DNA from: Persicimonas caeni
Lineage (GTDB): Bacteria > Myxococcota_A > Bradymonadia > Bradymonadales > Bradymonadaceae
NCBI RefSeq assembly: GCF_006517175.1
Contig: NZ_CP041186.1
Span: forward strand, 6,289,074-6,353,073
DNA length: 64,000 bases
Direction: 5' to 3'
Made by a program: the position numbers and the translations under genes
The notes under the pieces: generated by a model
What the model was told of the DNA's origin: nothing
What the model saw: only the letters and a program-made list of their open reading frames with translations
Databases searched by the model: none
Shown: piece after piece, positions 18,306-28,324 of the stretch
How the letters are laid out: every line of letters starts with the position of its first letter
How positions within the stretch are numbered: the first letter of the stretch is position 1

Positions 18306-19367
18306 TCAACTGTGCTTGCTGAGGTCAGTGGGCTTGATGGCAGCCTCGAGTGCGGCGGAGGCGATTTGGTCCAGCGGCAGAATCTGTTGGGCGGCGTCCA
18401 AGTCGACGGCGCGCCCGGGCATGCCCCAGACCACGCTGGTGGCCTCGTCTTGGGCGATGGTCGGCGCTCCGGCGCGTCGCATCGCCAGCAGCCCACGCGC
18501 GCCGTCGGCGCCCATGCCCGTGAGCAGCACGCCCACCGCATTGTGGCCCACCTGCTGGGCGACCGACTCGAAGAGCACGTCGACCGAGGGGCGGTGCCCG
18601 CTGACCGGCGCGTCCTCGCTCAACCGACACAAAAAGCGAGCCCCGCTTCGCTGCACGCGCAGATGGTGGGTGCCCGGGGCGATATAGACGTTGCCCGTCA
18701 TGATCTGCATGCCGTCCTCGGCCTCGACGACCCGCACCGCCGACAGATCGTTGACCCGGTTGGCGAACGAGCGGCTAAACCCGCCGGGGATATGCTGCAC
18801 GATGACCGTGCCGGGGGCATCGGCCGGAAACCGAGTCACGATATGGCTGATCGCGGTCGTGCCTCCGGTGGACGCGCCGATGGCCAGCAGCTTGTCGGTG
18901 GTGTCGAACATGCCGCTGCTCAGGCGCTTTTCGGCCGCGTCTGCCTTGGCCTCCAGCCGGCGCACCCGCGCTCGGGCGGCAGCTTCGATCTTGCCGATCA
19001 ACTCCTCGGCGTACTCGTGGATGGTATGACGCACGTCGATCTTGGGCTTGGTCACAAAATCGATCGCGCCCAATTCGAGGGCGTCGAGGGTGACCTGGGC
19101 CCCTTGCTCGGTCAGCGTCGACACCATCACCACCGGCATCGGGCGCAGCCGCATCAGGTTCTCCAAGAAGGTCAGCCCGTCCATGCGCGGCATCTCAACG
19201 TCGAGCGTGAGCACGTCCGGGTCGAGCTTTTTGATCTTTCGGCGCGCGATATACGGATCGCCGGCGGTGCCCACCACCTCGATATTGGGGGCGGCGGACA
19301 ATATCTCGGTCAGCAGCTTGCGAATCAGCGCCGAGTCGTCGACGACGAGCACTCGAATCGGTTTCAC
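18306..19367 (-). CDS. cheB: Chemotaxis response regulator protein-glutamate methylesterase
   Basis: A 353-residue CheB: receiver domain (Asp in [12 protein letters not shown]) followed by the methylesterase domain with catalytic Ser in GASTGG, His in VQHIPGGFS and Asp in MGADG. It demethylates or deamidates receptor glutamates for adaptation. The GTG at 19367 is preceded by GGAG with six-base spacing; the longer TTG start would include the ribosome site itself and is rejected. It lies between cheD and the MCP/CheZ-like gene, all on the minus strand. Confidence 0.93.
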   Translation of the reverse strand: MKPIRVLVVDDSALIRKLLTEILSAAPNIEVVGTAGDPYIARRKIKKLDPDVLTLDVEMPRMDGLTFLENLMRLRPMPVVMVSTLTEQGAQVTLDALELGAIDFVTKPKIDVRHTIHEYAEELIGKIEAAARARVRRLEAKADAAEKRLSSGMFDTTDKLLAIGASTGGTTAISHIVTRFPADAPGTVIVQHIPGGFSRSFANRVNDLSAVRVVEAEDGMQIMTGNVYIAPGTHHLRVQRSGARFLCRLSEDAPVSGHRPSVDVLFESVAQQVGHNAVGVLLTGMGADGARGLLAMRRAGAPTIAQDEATSVVWGMPGRAVDLDAAQQILPLDQIASAALEAAIKPTDLSKHS

Positions 19368-19398
19368 GGGCAGCTCCTTCACAAAAACAAACAATCAT

Positions 19399-20028
19399 TC
19401 AAAAGAGGTCGACATCACCACCGACCGGCTCGCGGTCGATCTGGCGGTGATAGGCGGTTTCGTTGGCGGCCACGTCCTTGCGCTCGATCGCCTCGAGCTT
19501 GCGCACGAACGCTCGGCCGCTCTTGGGCGAGTACATCACCCGGCGGCCTTGGTCGCCGCCGACGTCCTGAGCGGTCACCCGCAGCCCCTCGAGCTGGGCG
19601 AACTGGCGAATGAAGCTGATATTGCGCCGGCCCACATCCCCCAGGCTCGACAGCATTCGCGCGCCGCCGAAAATCTTGAGCTCCAGGCGGTCGCGCCGGG
19701 CGCCCAGCTTGAGCATCGAGTTGATCAACTGCTCCATGGCATACGCTCCGTAGCGCGCCGATTCAGAGACCGGCGTCAGGGTCGATTCGCTGGCATGAGG
19801 CAACATGAAGTGGTTCATGCCTCCGACGCCGACGACCGGATCGTTCACGCACACCGCGATGCAGCTTCCCAGCCGGGTCAGCAGCCACTCGCGGTGGCTC
19901 GTCACGTAATAGTCTCCGGGCAACAGGTCGGCGACCCATTCGTCGAGGCGCGCATCCCAGCGCCGACGGATATGGTCGAAGCCCAGCGCCGCCGGCGGCT
20001 TCGAAGCGCTGCGTTCAGCGTTGGTCAT
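19399..20028 (-). CDS. cheD: Chemoreceptor glutamine deamidase CheD
   Basis: A 209-residue CheD. The catalytic Cys56 in RLGSCIAVCV and His73 in GGMNHFMLP are present with the family spacing of 17, and FGGARML follows. It should deamidate receptor glutamines and may bind the receptor directly, as reported for Che2-type systems. An N-terminal extension of about 35 residues precedes the core. The C-terminus GGDVDLF resembles the GDIELF tail of the CheZ-like protein. The ATG at 20028 follows GGAGG. The gene overlaps the cheR stop by 14 bp. Confidence 0.93.
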   Translation of the reverse strand: MTNAERSASKPPAALGFDHIRRRWDARLDEWVADLLPGDYYVTSHREWLLTRLGSCIAVCVNDPVVGVGGMNHFMLPHASESTLTPVSESARYGAYAMEQLINSMLKLGARRDRLELKIFGGARMLSSLGDVGRRNISFIRQFAQLEGLRVTAQDVGGDQGRRVMYSPKSGRAFVRKLEAIERKDVAANETAYHRQIDREPVGGDVDLF

Positions 20029-20893
20029 TCGAGCCTCCGCGTTTGCGATAGATCGTCTTTCCCTGGTGCTCGAAGGTGTGGGCCAGGGCGAACAGCGACT
20101 CGGAGTGGCCGATATACAGATGGCCGTTGGGGACCAACGCCTCGCCCAGGTGTGAGAAGAGGCGAGTTTGGGTCTCTTTGTCGAAGTAGATGGCCACGTT
20201 GCGGCAGAAGATGGCGTCGAACGGCTCGTCCCAACTCCACGGCTCGAGCAGGTTCATCGAGCCGAACGAGATCATGTCGCGAAGCTCTTGTTTGACCCGT
20301 ACTTTGCCCTCGAAGGGGCCGCTTCCTCGCAAGAACCACCGGGCCAGGCGATCCTCACCGGCGCGTTCGGCCGCCCGCAGCGCATAGACGCCCTCGACGC
20401 CTCGGCTCAACGCGTTGGTGTCGATATCCGAGGCGACGATCTCGACGCGCTCGGCCTGCCTCGCCGACAGGCTCTCGCGCACGGTCATCGCGATGGTGTA
20501 GGGCTCTTCACCGGTCGAGCAGGCCGCCGACCAGATCCGAAAGCGCTTGCCCGGCTTGACCTTGGCTTGCAGCAACTCGGTCAGGTGGTCGAAGTGGTGC
20601 GCCTCACGAAAGAAGTCCGTGCGGTTGGTAGTCAGCGCGTTGACGAAATGCTCGACCTCGTCGGGGGTCGCCTCCAGGTAGCGCCGATAATCCGCAAACC
20701 GGTTCAAGTTCAACTCTCGCAGCCGTCGGGCCAACCGGCTATACACCAGGTTTCGCTTGGCGTCGGACATCGAGATGCCCGCGTGACGCCGAATGGAGGC
20801 GCGCAGCGCAGCGAAGTCTTCGTCGGTGAAGACAAACTCGCGGTCCATGCGCTCCACGAAGGGCTGGTCGGCTCTGGCTTTGGTAAGGCTCAT
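20015..20893 (-). CDS. cheR: Chemotaxis protein methyltransferase
   Basis: A 292-residue CheR methylating receptor glutamates with S-adenosylmethionine. It has the N-terminal all-helical CheR domain and the SAM-binding motif IWSAACSTGEEPYTIAM, then ASDID and FCRNVAIYF. The ATG at 20893 is used; the extension to 20932 is not conserved. It follows the receptor gene whose C-terminus carries a WxxF pentapeptide, which fits CheR tethering through the beta-subdomain. The 3' end overlaps cheD. Confidence 0.94.
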   Translation of the reverse strand: MSLTKARADQPFVERMDREFVFTDEDFAALRASIRRHAGISMSDAKRNLVYSRLARRLRELNLNRFADYRRYLEATPDEVEHFVNALTTNRTDFFREAHHFDHLTELLQAKVKPGKRFRIWSAACSTGEEPYTIAMTVRESLSARQAERVEIVASDIDTNALSRGVEGVYALRAAERAGEDRLARWFLRGSGPFEGKVRVKQELRDMISFGSMNLLEPWSWDEPFDAIFCRNVAIYFDKETQTRLFSHLGEALVPNGHLYIGHSESLFALAHTFEHQGKTIYRKRGGSNDQR

Positions 20894-20971
20894 GGTGGCT
20901 CTTTCTGGGTGTCGAGGGTTCCCGCCGGGCACGAGGCCCGGCGGGGTGAATCAATCGGGACTAAGTCCGGC

Positions 20972-22777
20972 TTAGAACTCGTCCCAGTGGCTCTCGTCCA
21001 TCTTCGACGGCGCCTTCATCATCGGCGCGTGACCGTTGGCGCCGTTCGCACGCATGCGCCCGTTCCCGTTCCCGTTCACGTACCCGTGACCGTGACCGAA
21101 GCCGTGCCCGTCACCGTGACCGAAGCCGTGCCCGTGACCGAAGCCGTGCCCGTGCCCTAAGCCGTGCCCGTGCCCGTTCCCGCGCCCGTTCCCGTTCGCA
21201 TACCCGTTCCCGTATCCCGGCTCCCCACCCAGCTGCTCACCGACGTGGAAGAACTCGAGCAAGCGTCGCAACTCCTCGACGGTGTCGCTCGCCGACACAC
21301 TCGCCGCCGCGGTCTCCTCGACCAACGCGGCGTTCTGCTGGGTGACCTCGTCGAGCTGGGCGACCGCCTGGTTGATCTGCTCGACGCCTGCCGACTGCTG
21401 CTGGCTGGCCGCCGCGATCTCGCTGATGATGTCGTTGACCTGTTTGACCGCCTGGACGATCTCGCCGAGCGTCTCGCCCGAGGCGTTGACCAGGTCGGTG
21501 CCGTCCTCGACCTTGCGCACGCTGTCCTTGATGAGCGCCTTGATCTCCTTGGCGGCCGTGGCGCTTCGCTGGGCGAGGTTGCGCACTTCCTGGGCGACGA
21601 CCGCGAAGCCGCGTCCGTGCTCGCCGGCACGCGCCGCTTCGACTGCGGCGTTGAGCGCCAACAGGTTGGTCTGGAAGGCGATCTCGTCGATGACCCCGAT
21701 GATGTCGGCGATTTTGGTGCTCGCCTCGTTGATCTCGGCCATCGCCTCGACCGCGTCGCGCACCACCGTGCCGCCATTTTCGGCCTTGTCGCGGGCTCCG
21801 TCGGCCAACTGGTTGGCTTTGACGGCGTTGTCGGCGGTCTGGTTGATGGTAGAGGCGAACTCCTCCATCGACGAGGCGGTCTCCTCGAGGTTGGCGGCTT
21901 GCTCTTCGGTGCGCTGGCTCAGGTCGGTGTTGCCCTGGCTGATCTCGGCGGCCGACGAGCCGATGGCGTGCGAGTAGTCGCGGATGCGAGTGACCACTTC
22001 CTGCAGGCGCTGGGCCGTCGCGTTGACCGCGTCGCTCAGCTCGGCGAACTCGCCGCCGAACTCGCCGTGCATCCGCGTGGTCAGGTCCCCGCCGGCCAGC
22101 TCTTGCATGACGTTCTTGCAGGCCCGCGTCGGCGCGACGACCGCGTCCATCAACTCATTGACGCTCTCACTCAACCGGCGCATCGCGCCGTCGTAACGGT
22201 CGACTTCGAGGCGACGGTCGAGCTCGCCGGTGACCGCGCCGTCGATGAGCCGGCCCATCTGGCGCAGCGCGTCGCGCTCGTCGGTCACGTCGGTCCACTG
22301 CAGCAGGTTGCCCGCCCACTCGCCGTTCTCGTCGAGCAGCGCCGTGGCGATCAGCTCGAACTCGGCCTCGCCGACCTTGATCTCGGTGCTGTACGGCAGG
22401 TTGCTCGGGTCGCTGATCAGGTCGCGCACATGCTGGGGAGTGCGGTGGAAAATATCGATCGACCGACCCACCAGATTGTCGGCGTCGAAGTCGGGGAAGC
22501 GCGAGCGCAGGTCCTCCTCGCGGCGCTTGAACATCTCGACGGCCGCCCCGTTGACAAACGTCAGGTTGAAGTCCTCGTCGCAGGTCACCAGGCTGGTGGC
22601 CGTGCCCACCATCGCCGACTGCTGGATGGCAAGCTGGCGGCGCGCGGCTGCCAACTCCTCGACACTGTTGGCGTCGTCGAAGTCCTCCGCCATCTGCGCG
22701 GCCTCGTCGGCCACGGCCTGCTCTTCGATTTCCTTGTTGAGCTCATCAGACTTCGACGCTTTATCATTCTTCGACAT
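20972..22777 (-). CDS. Cytosolic PAS-containing chemoreceptor with Gly/His-rich tail and tether pentapeptide
   Basis: A 601-residue methyl-accepting protein without membrane segments. Layout: charged helical N-terminus (1-50), PAS domain (about 60-165), HAMP-like region (about 185-265), signalling domain with the tip [18 protein letters not shown], then a flexible Gly/Asn/His linker with many GHG and GNG repeats (about 520-575), and the C-terminal pentapeptide HWDEF. The pentapeptide matches the NWETF/GWEEF type that binds CheR. The linker could simply be a tether or could bind metal through about a dozen His. Start ATG at 22777 follows GGAG. The architecture parallels Aer2/McpB of Che2-type clusters. 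Confidence 0.92.
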   Translation of the reverse strand: MSKNDKASKSDELNKEIEEQAVADEAAQMAEDFDDANSVEELAAARRQLAIQQSAMVGTATSLVTCDEDFNLTFVNGAAVEMFKRREEDLRSRFPDFDADNLVGRSIDIFHRTPQHVRDLISDPSNLPYSTEIKVGEAEFELIATALLDENGEWAGNLLQWTDVTDERDALRQMGRLIDGAVTGELDRRLEVDRYDGAMRRLSESVNELMDAVVAPTRACKNVMQELAGGDLTTRMHGEFGGEFAELSDAVNATAQRLQEVVTRIRDYSHAIGSSAAEISQGNTDLSQRTEEQAANLEETASSMEEFASTINQTADNAVKANQLADGARDKAENGGTVVRDAVEAMAEINEASTKIADIIGVIDEIAFQTNLLALNAAVEAARAGEHGRGFAVVAQEVRNLAQRSATAAKEIKALIKDSVRKVEDGTDLVNASGETLGEIVQAVKQVNDIISEIAAASQQQSAGVEQINQAVAQLDEVTQQNAALVEETAAASVSASDTVEELRRLLEFFHVGEQLGGEPGYGNGYANGNGRGNGHGHGLGHGHGFGHGHGFGHGDGHGFGHGHGYVNGNGNGRMRANGANGHAPMMKAPSKMDESHWDEF

Positions 22778-22844
22778 TTATTGTTCTCCTCGAGAATTCG
22801 CGCTGCGTTTATAGTGAACGGTGGTGCACTGGTTGTTTAGAGAC

Positions 22845-23378
22845 TTACTCTTCGGCGACGGACTGCGCGGCGCGCTCCATCACCTTGAGCTCGCCGGAAT
22901 TGAGCAGGTGGTCGATGTCGAGCAGGATGATCATCTGCTCGTCGACGGTGGCCAGCCCGCGCAGAAACTCCACGCTGATGGCGCCGCCGAACTCGGGCGC
23001 TGGCTGCACCTGGTCGGCCGAGATCTGATAGGTGTCGCTCACCGCGTCGACTACGATGCCCATGGTGCGGTCGCGCTCGCCGCTGATGACCTTGAGCACG
23101 ATCACCACCGTGGTGGGGCCGTACTCGACCTTCTCGAGCCCGAAGCGCTCGCGCAGGTCGATGATGGGCACGATCGTGCCGCGCATATTGATGACCCCTT
23201 TGAGGTACTCGGGGGTGTTGGGGATGGGCGTGGTCTTCTGCCAGCCCTTGATCTCGCGCACCCTCAGGATGTCGACGCCGTACTCTTCCCCATCGAGCAC
23301 GAAGGTCAGGTATTGCTCGGTCACCGCCGCCTCGGCGGCAGGCTCGTCGAGCGCGTTGTCGTAGGTTGCAATCGTCAT
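22845..23378 (-). CDS. cheW: CheW coupling protein
   Basis: A 177-residue CheW linking receptors and CheA. It shows the expected FVLDGEEYGVDILRVREI start, the conserved GVINMRG receptor-contact motif, PIIDLRERF and the closing MIILLDIDHLL. A short N-terminal extension precedes the domain. AGGAG precedes the ATG at 23378. It lies 12 bp after cheA and 67 bp before the receptor gene, in the order usual for Che2-type operons. Confidence 0.95.
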   Translation of the reverse strand: MTIATYDNALDEPAAEAAVTEQYLTFVLDGEEYGVDILRVREIKGWQKTTPIPNTPEYLKGVINMRGTIVPIIDLRERFGLEKVEYGPTTVVIVLKVISGERDRTMGIVVDAVSDTYQISADQVQPAPEFGGAISVEFLRGLATVDEQMIILLDIDHLLNSGELKVMERAAQSVAEE

Positions 23379-23390
23379 CGGTGTTGTCTC

Positions 23391-25439
23391 CTATGCAGTG
23401 GCAGCGGTGTTGGCGGTTGCGATATTGGCGCGGGCCTGGTTGCGGCCCAGCCGCATCAATCCCCCGATGTCCAGAATGAGAGCGACCGTGCCGTCGCCTA
23501 GAATGGTGGCGCCCGAGACGCCCTCGACGCGCTTGAAGTTCTCTTCGAGGCTCTTGATGACGACCTGCTGCTGGCCGAGCAGGTCGTCGACGAAGAGCCC
23601 GGCGCGCTGCTTGCCGTTTTCGACCACGACCAACAGCCCCTCGGTCAACTCCTCGCACTCGTGGTCGACGTCGAAGACCTCGTGGACCCGAATGACCGGG
23701 ATATACTCGTCGCGGAGCTTGTAGATGCCCCGCGAACCCGACAGGCTCTTGATGAACTCGTCGCGCGGCTGCAGGCTCTCGACGATGGACAACAGCGGCA
23801 CCACGTAGACCTGCTCGCCCACCTGCACGAGTTGTCCGTCGAGGATGGCCAGGGTCAGCGGCAGCCGTATGGTGAAGGTCGTGCCCTGACCGCGCTTCGA
23901 GTCCACGGTCACCGACCCGCCCAGCGAGTTGATATTGCGGCGCACCACGTCCATGCCTACCCCGCGGCCACTGACGTCGCTCACCTCGCTGGCGGTCGAC
24001 AGGCCCGGGTGGAAGATGAGCTCGCCTGCCTGCGCGTCGGTGACGCTGTCCGAGTCGGTCAGCACGCCCGCCGCGCGGGCCTTTGCCACAATCGCCTCGG
24101 TGTTCAGCCCGGCGCCGTCGTCTTTGATCTCGACGACGATCTTGCCGCCTTCGTGAAACGCGCTCAGCTCGATGGTGCCCACCGCCGGCTTGCCTGCGGC
24201 CAGGCGCTCCTCGGGCGTCTCGATGCCGTGGTCGATGGCGTTTCGCACCAGGTGGACCAGAGGATCGCCCAGCTTCTCCATGACCGTCTTGTCCAGCTCG
24301 GTCTGCTCGCCGTTGATCCCGAGGTCGATCTGCTTGCCGAATTTGGCGCTCAGGTCGTGCACCAGCCGGGGCACCCGGTTGAACGCGAAGCTGATCGGCA
24401 CCATGCGAATGCGCATGACACCCTCTTGCAGCTCGCGGGTGTTGCGTTCCAGTTGGGCCAGGCCGTCACGGAGCTTCTCGAGCAGGTCGACGCCGTGCTC
24501 CTCCATGTCCGTGCTCGTCTGGTCGAGCATCGACTGGGTGATGACCAACTCGCCGGCGATATTGATGAGGCTGTCGATCTTGTCGATGCTCACCCGAATC
24601 GACCCCGAGCTTGCGGCGCTCCGTCCGCCGGTCGACCGGCCTGCCGCCGTCGGCGTCTCGGCCGGGGCCGATGCCTTCGTCGGCTCGTCTTCGACCTCCT
24701 CGATATGTCGCGACTCGTCTTCGACTTCCTCGGCGCGCTCGATACTCAGGTCGCAGTCATCTTCGACCCATTCGAACAGCTCGGCGATTTCGTTGTGCTC
24801 GACGTCTGCACGCAGCGTCAGAGTCCAACGCGTATGCATCTCGCGCGCATTGAGTTCGTCGAGCGAGGGCAGGCCGCTGACGTCCGCCTCGACCTCCAGG
24901 TCGCCCATCTCCGAGAGCACCTCGAACATGCGCAACGGGTCGTTGCCGAACTCCATCAGGTGAGGGTAGGGCGCGAAGCGAATCCGCCACGCCGCCGCCT
25001 GGGCGTCTTCGCCGTCTGCTGCTTGCGCTCCAGCGGTCTCTTCGTGGCTGCCTCCCACGAGTCGCTCGAGCTCCTCGCGCACGTGGGCGACCGTGTCGGC
25101 GTCGAACACCCCGCCGTCGCGCGCCGCGCGAATCATGCCGGCGATGACGTCTTTCGACTCCAGGAGCAAATCGACGATCTCCGCGCTGAACTCGCGCTGG
25201 CCGGCGCGGATCTCGTCGAGCAGCGTCTCCACCAGGTGGGTGAAGTCGGACACGGCGGTGAACCCGAACGTGCCTGCTCCTCCCTTGATGGAGTGGGCCG
25301 CCCGGAAGATTGCGTTGACGGTCTCGGCGTCGAGCGCGTCGGCTGTGTCGATCGACAGCAGCTGCGCCTCGATGAACTCGAGGCGTTCGCCCGTCTCGTC
25401 GAGGTATGTCTCGACGAATTTCGATAGGTCGATGCTCAT
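23391..25439 (-). CDS. cheA: Chemotaxis histidine kinase CheA
   Basis: A 682-residue CheA with P1 HPt domain (His49 in AAHSIKGGAGTFGF), a P2-like segment (about 145-235), a Thr/Ser/Pro linker with SASSGS, dimerisation helices, HATPase with HLVRNAIDHGIE and DDGAG, and a C-terminal CheW-like domain. It phosphorylates CheY and CheB. The ATG at 25439 lies five bases after cheY. Within the dimerisation-coding part, a 10-bp inverted repeat (GAGCATCGAC / GTCGATGCTC) flanks the segment that appears inverted in the decayed copy at 28154-28318. Confidence 0.96.
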   Translation of the reverse strand: MSIDLSKFVETYLDETGERLEFIEAQLLSIDTADALDAETVNAIFRAAHSIKGGAGTFGFTAVSDFTHLVETLLDEIRAGQREFSAEIVDLLLESKDVIAGMIRAARDGGVFDADTVAHVREELERLVGGSHEETAGAQAADGEDAQAAAWRIRFAPYPHLMEFGNDPLRMFEVLSEMGDLEVEADVSGLPSLDELNAREMHTRWTLTLRADVEHNEIAELFEWVEDDCDLSIERAEEVEDESRHIEEVEDEPTKASAPAETPTAAGRSTGGRSAASSGSIRVSIDKIDSLINIAGELVITQSMLDQTSTDMEEHGVDLLEKLRDGLAQLERNTRELQEGVMRIRMVPISFAFNRVPRLVHDLSAKFGKQIDLGINGEQTELDKTVMEKLGDPLVHLVRNAIDHGIETPEERLAAGKPAVGTIELSAFHEGGKIVVEIKDDGAGLNTEAIVAKARAAGVLTDSDSVTDAQAGELIFHPGLSTASEVSDVSGRGVGMDVVRRNINSLGGSVTVDSKRGQGTTFTIRLPLTLAILDGQLVQVGEQVYVVPLLSIVESLQPRDEFIKSLSGSRGIYKLRDEYIPVIRVHEVFDVDHECEELTEGLLVVVENGKQRAGLFVDDLLGQQQVVIKSLEENFKRVEGVSGATILGDGTVALILDIGGLMRLGRNQARANIATANTAATA

Positions 25440-25444
25440 CGTGC

Positions 25445-25807
25445 TTACCTCAACACGCGCTTGATGGTCGCCAGCAGCTTGTCCGGATCGAAGGGCTTGA
25501 CCAGCCAGCCGGTCGCCCCGGCTTGCTTCCCCTTCATCTTCATGTCCGTGGTCGATTCGGTCGTCAGCATCAGGATGGGCGTGAATCGGTACGAGCCCAG
25601 CTTGCGCAGCTCGCCCACCAGAGTGATGCCGTCCATCTCGGGCATGTTGACGTCCGAGAGCACCAGGTCGGTCGATTCCGCCTTGGCGGCTTCGAGCGCT
25701 TCGACGCCGTTGGTCGCCTCGACAATGTCGTAGCCGGCTTCACGCAGCGTGAAGCAGACCATCTGGCGCAGGGAGCGGGAATCGTCGACGACTAGTATCT
25801 TGGCCAT
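25445..25807 (-). CDS. cheY: CheY-type single receiver
   Basis: A 120-residue receiver with acidic pocket Asp8/Asp9, phosphoacceptor Asp52, Thr82/Thr83 region and Lys104 in LVKPFDP. It should be phosphorylated by the adjacent CheA. A near-identical paralogue (109 of 120 residues by eye) lies at 28325. The gene overlaps the 3' end of the STAS gene by 16 bp and precedes cheA by five, so the three are tightly coupled. No output domain, so it acts by protein contact. Confidence 0.95.
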   Translation of the reverse strand: MAKILVVDDSRSLRQMVCFTLREAGYDIVEATNGVEALEAAKAESTDLVLSDVNMPEMDGITLVGELRKLGSYRFTPILMLTTESTTDMKMKGKQAGATGWLVKPFDPDKLLATIKRVLR

Positions 25808-26139
25808 TTGTCAGTATCTCCGGTGGGGGAATCACTTGTGTTCTCGGAGGCATCTTCGGTCGGCAGCAACAGAGCCTCGCTCAGCCCGAGCTGCTCGGCG
25901 GCGCGCACCAGAGCGGGCGAGACGGCGCGCCAGCTCACCGACCCACCGGCTTGTTGCGTGGCTCGAGCGGCGGCGCACAGCAACTGCACGCCGGCGGCGT
26001 CGAGCCTGTCGACCGCGCCCGCGTCGAAGACGATCTCGTGGGTGGTTTCGAGCAAGTCGACGAGGTGTGCGTGCAGCTCGTCGACCTGTGCGAGCCCGAG
26101 TTGCTCCGGCAGAGTCACCGGCTGGCTAGAAGTGTTCAT
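25792..26139 (-). CDS. STAS-domain protein lacking the phosphorylatable serine
   Basis: A 115-residue STAS-like protein. The loop equivalent to D-S-S-G reads RLDAAGVQLL, with Ala48/Ala49 in place of Ser, so classic phospho-switching is not expected. The C-terminal 20 residues are acidic and polar. STAS proteins next to cheA are known in some chemosensory clusters, where they are thought to modulate the array; the role here is unknown. The ATG at 26139 is used. Its 3' end overlaps cheY. Confidence 0.8.
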   Translation of the reverse strand: MNTSSQPVTLPEQLGLAQVDELHAHLVDLLETTHEIVFDAGAVDRLDAAGVQLLCAAARATQQAGGSVSWRAVSPALVRAAEQLGLSEALLLPTEDASENTSDSPTGDTDKWPRY

Positions 26140-26322
26140 GCGTCGCGCCCATCGATGTGAGTAGAGGCTAATGTGCATCGGGTGTTCAGACCCGACTCAC
26201 AGTCCCCATCGACACGCTCGTCGCATTCGTTTAGCGAAAAGGTGGGAAGTATGGGTCACCGCCCGAGGTGCGCACGCGGCAAGGGAGCGAAAGTGGAGGG
26301 CGCGCGTTCGGGCGAGATGCCG

Positions 26323-28122
26323 TTAGCTGGCGTGATCGCACTCGCACTCGTACCAGTAGGTCGCCTCGACGCGGCGTCCCCCGCGCGAAAAGCGCAGCGT
26401 GTCGCACAGCTCGCGCACCAGCGTCAGGCCGTGCTGGCCCGGGGACATGCTCGTCTTGTGTCGGTCCAGACGCCGGTAATCGAAGCCGTTGCCGCTGTCC
26501 TCGACGACGACTCGCAACTTGCCGCCGTGGTCGTGGGCGGCCTCCCAACTCATCGACAGTTGCACCCACCCACCGTCGAGCTCGGAGAGGCGTCGCTTGC
26601 GCGTGGCGTAGTAGCGTGCAAACCCGTCCGCGGTGCTACGTAGGCCCCCGCTGATGCCCAGCACCCCGTGATTGACCGCGTTGGAGTACAACTCGTTGAC
26701 GATACACTCGACCACGCTTAGCTCCTCGCGGCATCCCTCGGCGCCCGACTCGGCCTGGAAGCTCTCGAGCGCCTCGGCGACCGGATCGGTGCGGGCGAGC
26801 GCCACCCCGCGGACCAGCCGCTGCCACTGCCAGCGTTCACCTGTCTGGGCCGCGCGCTCCGGGCCCGCCGTCGACACCGACGTCTCGCGTACCGCCCACG
26901 GCTCGCACCCCAGCACGACCAGCCCGATATCGTCGCGCGCGCGACCGGCTTGAAAGCTTGTGACGCGGCGCTCGATATGGTCGCAGATGTCGACCGCCGA
27001 TCTGGCCTCGACGATGGCCGACTCGAGACGTGCTTGGCCGAAGAATTCGTCGTACTCGTTCGCCGCCTCGATCACGCCGTCGGTATACATCACCACGCGG
27101 TCGCCCCGATGCACGGGGATGCGCTCGACGACCGCCTCGCGCGACGGATCTCGCCCAATGGGCTGGATGCCCAGGGCGATCTGGCGCGACGTCGCCCGGG
27201 CTTTGATCTTGTCGCCGTCGCGGTCGACGACCAGCACGTCGGGCATGCCCGCGTTCCACACGTCGACGTGGTCGAGCTTGGCGCTCAGCGACACGAAACA
27301 CGCCGAGAAGAACATCTCGACGGGCAGGATGGCGTGGACGCGCTCGTCGATCGCCTCCATGATCGCCGCGGGCGAGGCGCCGCGGCTGCTCAGGTGGCGG
27401 AAGGTATCGGCCACCGGCAGCGCCCCGATGGCCGCGGCCATGCCGTGGCCGGTGAAGTCGCCCAGCAACAAGTCGAGGCCTCCGTCGGGCCGAAAGGCGC
27501 TGAGCATGACGTCGCCGCTGAACAACTCGGCCGGGGCAAACCAGGTCTGCAACCGGTCGACGGCGATATTGCCCGAAAAGATCGCCCGCTCGTAGATCTG
27601 TTGGGCCATCGCGCTGTCGTGGGCGATGCGTCGCGACAACTGCAGCCGCTCTCGGTAAAGGTCGCGGATGCGCTCCATCGCGCCGATCTTGGCGCGCAGC
27701 ATCGGGTGGCTGAACGGCTTGGTGATCACGTCGTCGCCGCCGTGCTCGATGCACGCGATCAGCGCGTCCTCGTGGTCCATGCCCGTCACGAAGATAACCG
27801 GCACGAAGCGCTCTCCGCTCATCTCCTTGATCTCGCCGACGATCTCGAAGCCGTTTCGCCGGGGCATCATCCCGTCGAGCAGCACCAGATCGAAGCGATG
27901 CTTCGCGAACAGCTCGAGCGCCTCGACCCCGTCAGTGGCCTCGACGACCTCGAAGCCCTCGCGCTCGATCAGGCGTCGCAGCACCATGCGCTCCGACGGG
28001 GTGTCCTCGGCGACCAGCACCCTGCCGCGACTACTCGTGGTCGATTGTGATAAGTCGGAGCGTTGCCGCCCCTTGTTGGTGAGCTCGGCGCGTTCGGGGT
28101 GCGGTGTGGTGGTGATACTCAT
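26323..28122 (-). CDS. Receiver-SpoIIE phosphatase-HATPase regulator
   Basis: A 599-residue protein combining three modules. The N-terminal receiver has phosphoacceptor Asp83 in LVLLDGMMPRRNG. A PP2C/SpoIIE serine phosphatase domain follows (metal residues in LFSGD, LLLGDFTGHGMAAAIGA and RARDDIGLVVL). The C-terminal HATPase_c2 domain, of anti-sigma kinase type, has VNELYSNAVNHGV, VEDSGNGFD and PGQHGLTLV. Phosphorylation by CheA could switch phosphatase activity toward a STAS partner such as 16819-17148. The ATG at 28122 is the most likely start; a weaker ATG lies at 28155. Confidence 0.88.
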   Translation of the reverse strand: MSITTTPHPERAELTNKGRQRSDLSQSTTSSRGRVLVAEDTPSERMVLRRLIEREGFEVVEATDGVEALELFAKHRFDLVLLDGMMPRRNGFEIVGEIKEMSGERFVPVIFVTGMDHEDALIACIEHGGDDVITKPFSHPMLRAKIGAMERIRDLYRERLQLSRRIAHDSAMAQQIYERAIFSGNIAVDRLQTWFAPAELFSGDVMLSAFRPDGGLDLLLGDFTGHGMAAAIGALPVADTFRHLSSRGASPAAIMEAIDERVHAILPVEMFFSACFVSLSAKLDHVDVWNAGMPDVLVVDRDGDKIKARATSRQIALGIQPIGRDPSREAVVERIPVHRGDRVVMYTDGVIEAANEYDEFFGQARLESAIVEARSAVDICDHIERRVTSFQAGRARDDIGLVVLGCEPWAVRETSVSTAGPERAAQTGERWQWQRLVRGVALARTDPVAEALESFQAESGAEGCREELSVVECIVNELYSNAVNHGVLGISGGLRSTADGFARYYATRKRRLSELDGGWVQLSMSWEAAHDHGGKLRVVVEDSGNGFDYRRLDRHKTSMSPGQHGLTLVRELCDTLRFSRGGRRVEATYWYECECDHAS

Positions 28123-28153
28123 TTGAGTGTTCCCGTGCGTGATCCAATAGGGC

Positions 28154-28318
28154 ATCAAAAAAGCTCGATATCGCCGGCGAGCTGGTCATCACCCAGTCGA
28201 TGCTCACTCGAATGGAGCTCGAGCCGCTGCTTCTCGCCGCGCGCGCCGTGGGCGTCGCGCCCGCCTGGGCGGCCTCGTCGGGGGCAGGGTCGGTGGAGGT
28301 TGCTTGTCGTTGGTTCAT
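28154..28318 (-). pseudogene. Rearranged cheA remnant fused to a CheZ-like 3' tail
   Basis: Directly after the second cheY is a short ORF starting MNQRQ that resembles the CheA linker and then IRVSID. The next stretch (28169-28205) is CheA coding sequence for IAGELVITQSML in the opposite orientation, with one mismatch in about 36. The junction is the 10-bp repeat GAGCATCGAC, which is inverted in intact cheA. The final bases 28154-28178 match the 3' end of the gene at 17236, giving GDIELF-stop in another frame. The open frame continues to 28031, overlapping the next gene. I read this as decayed DNA rather than a functional gene. Confidence 0.65.
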
Positions 28319-28324
28319 CGTGTC

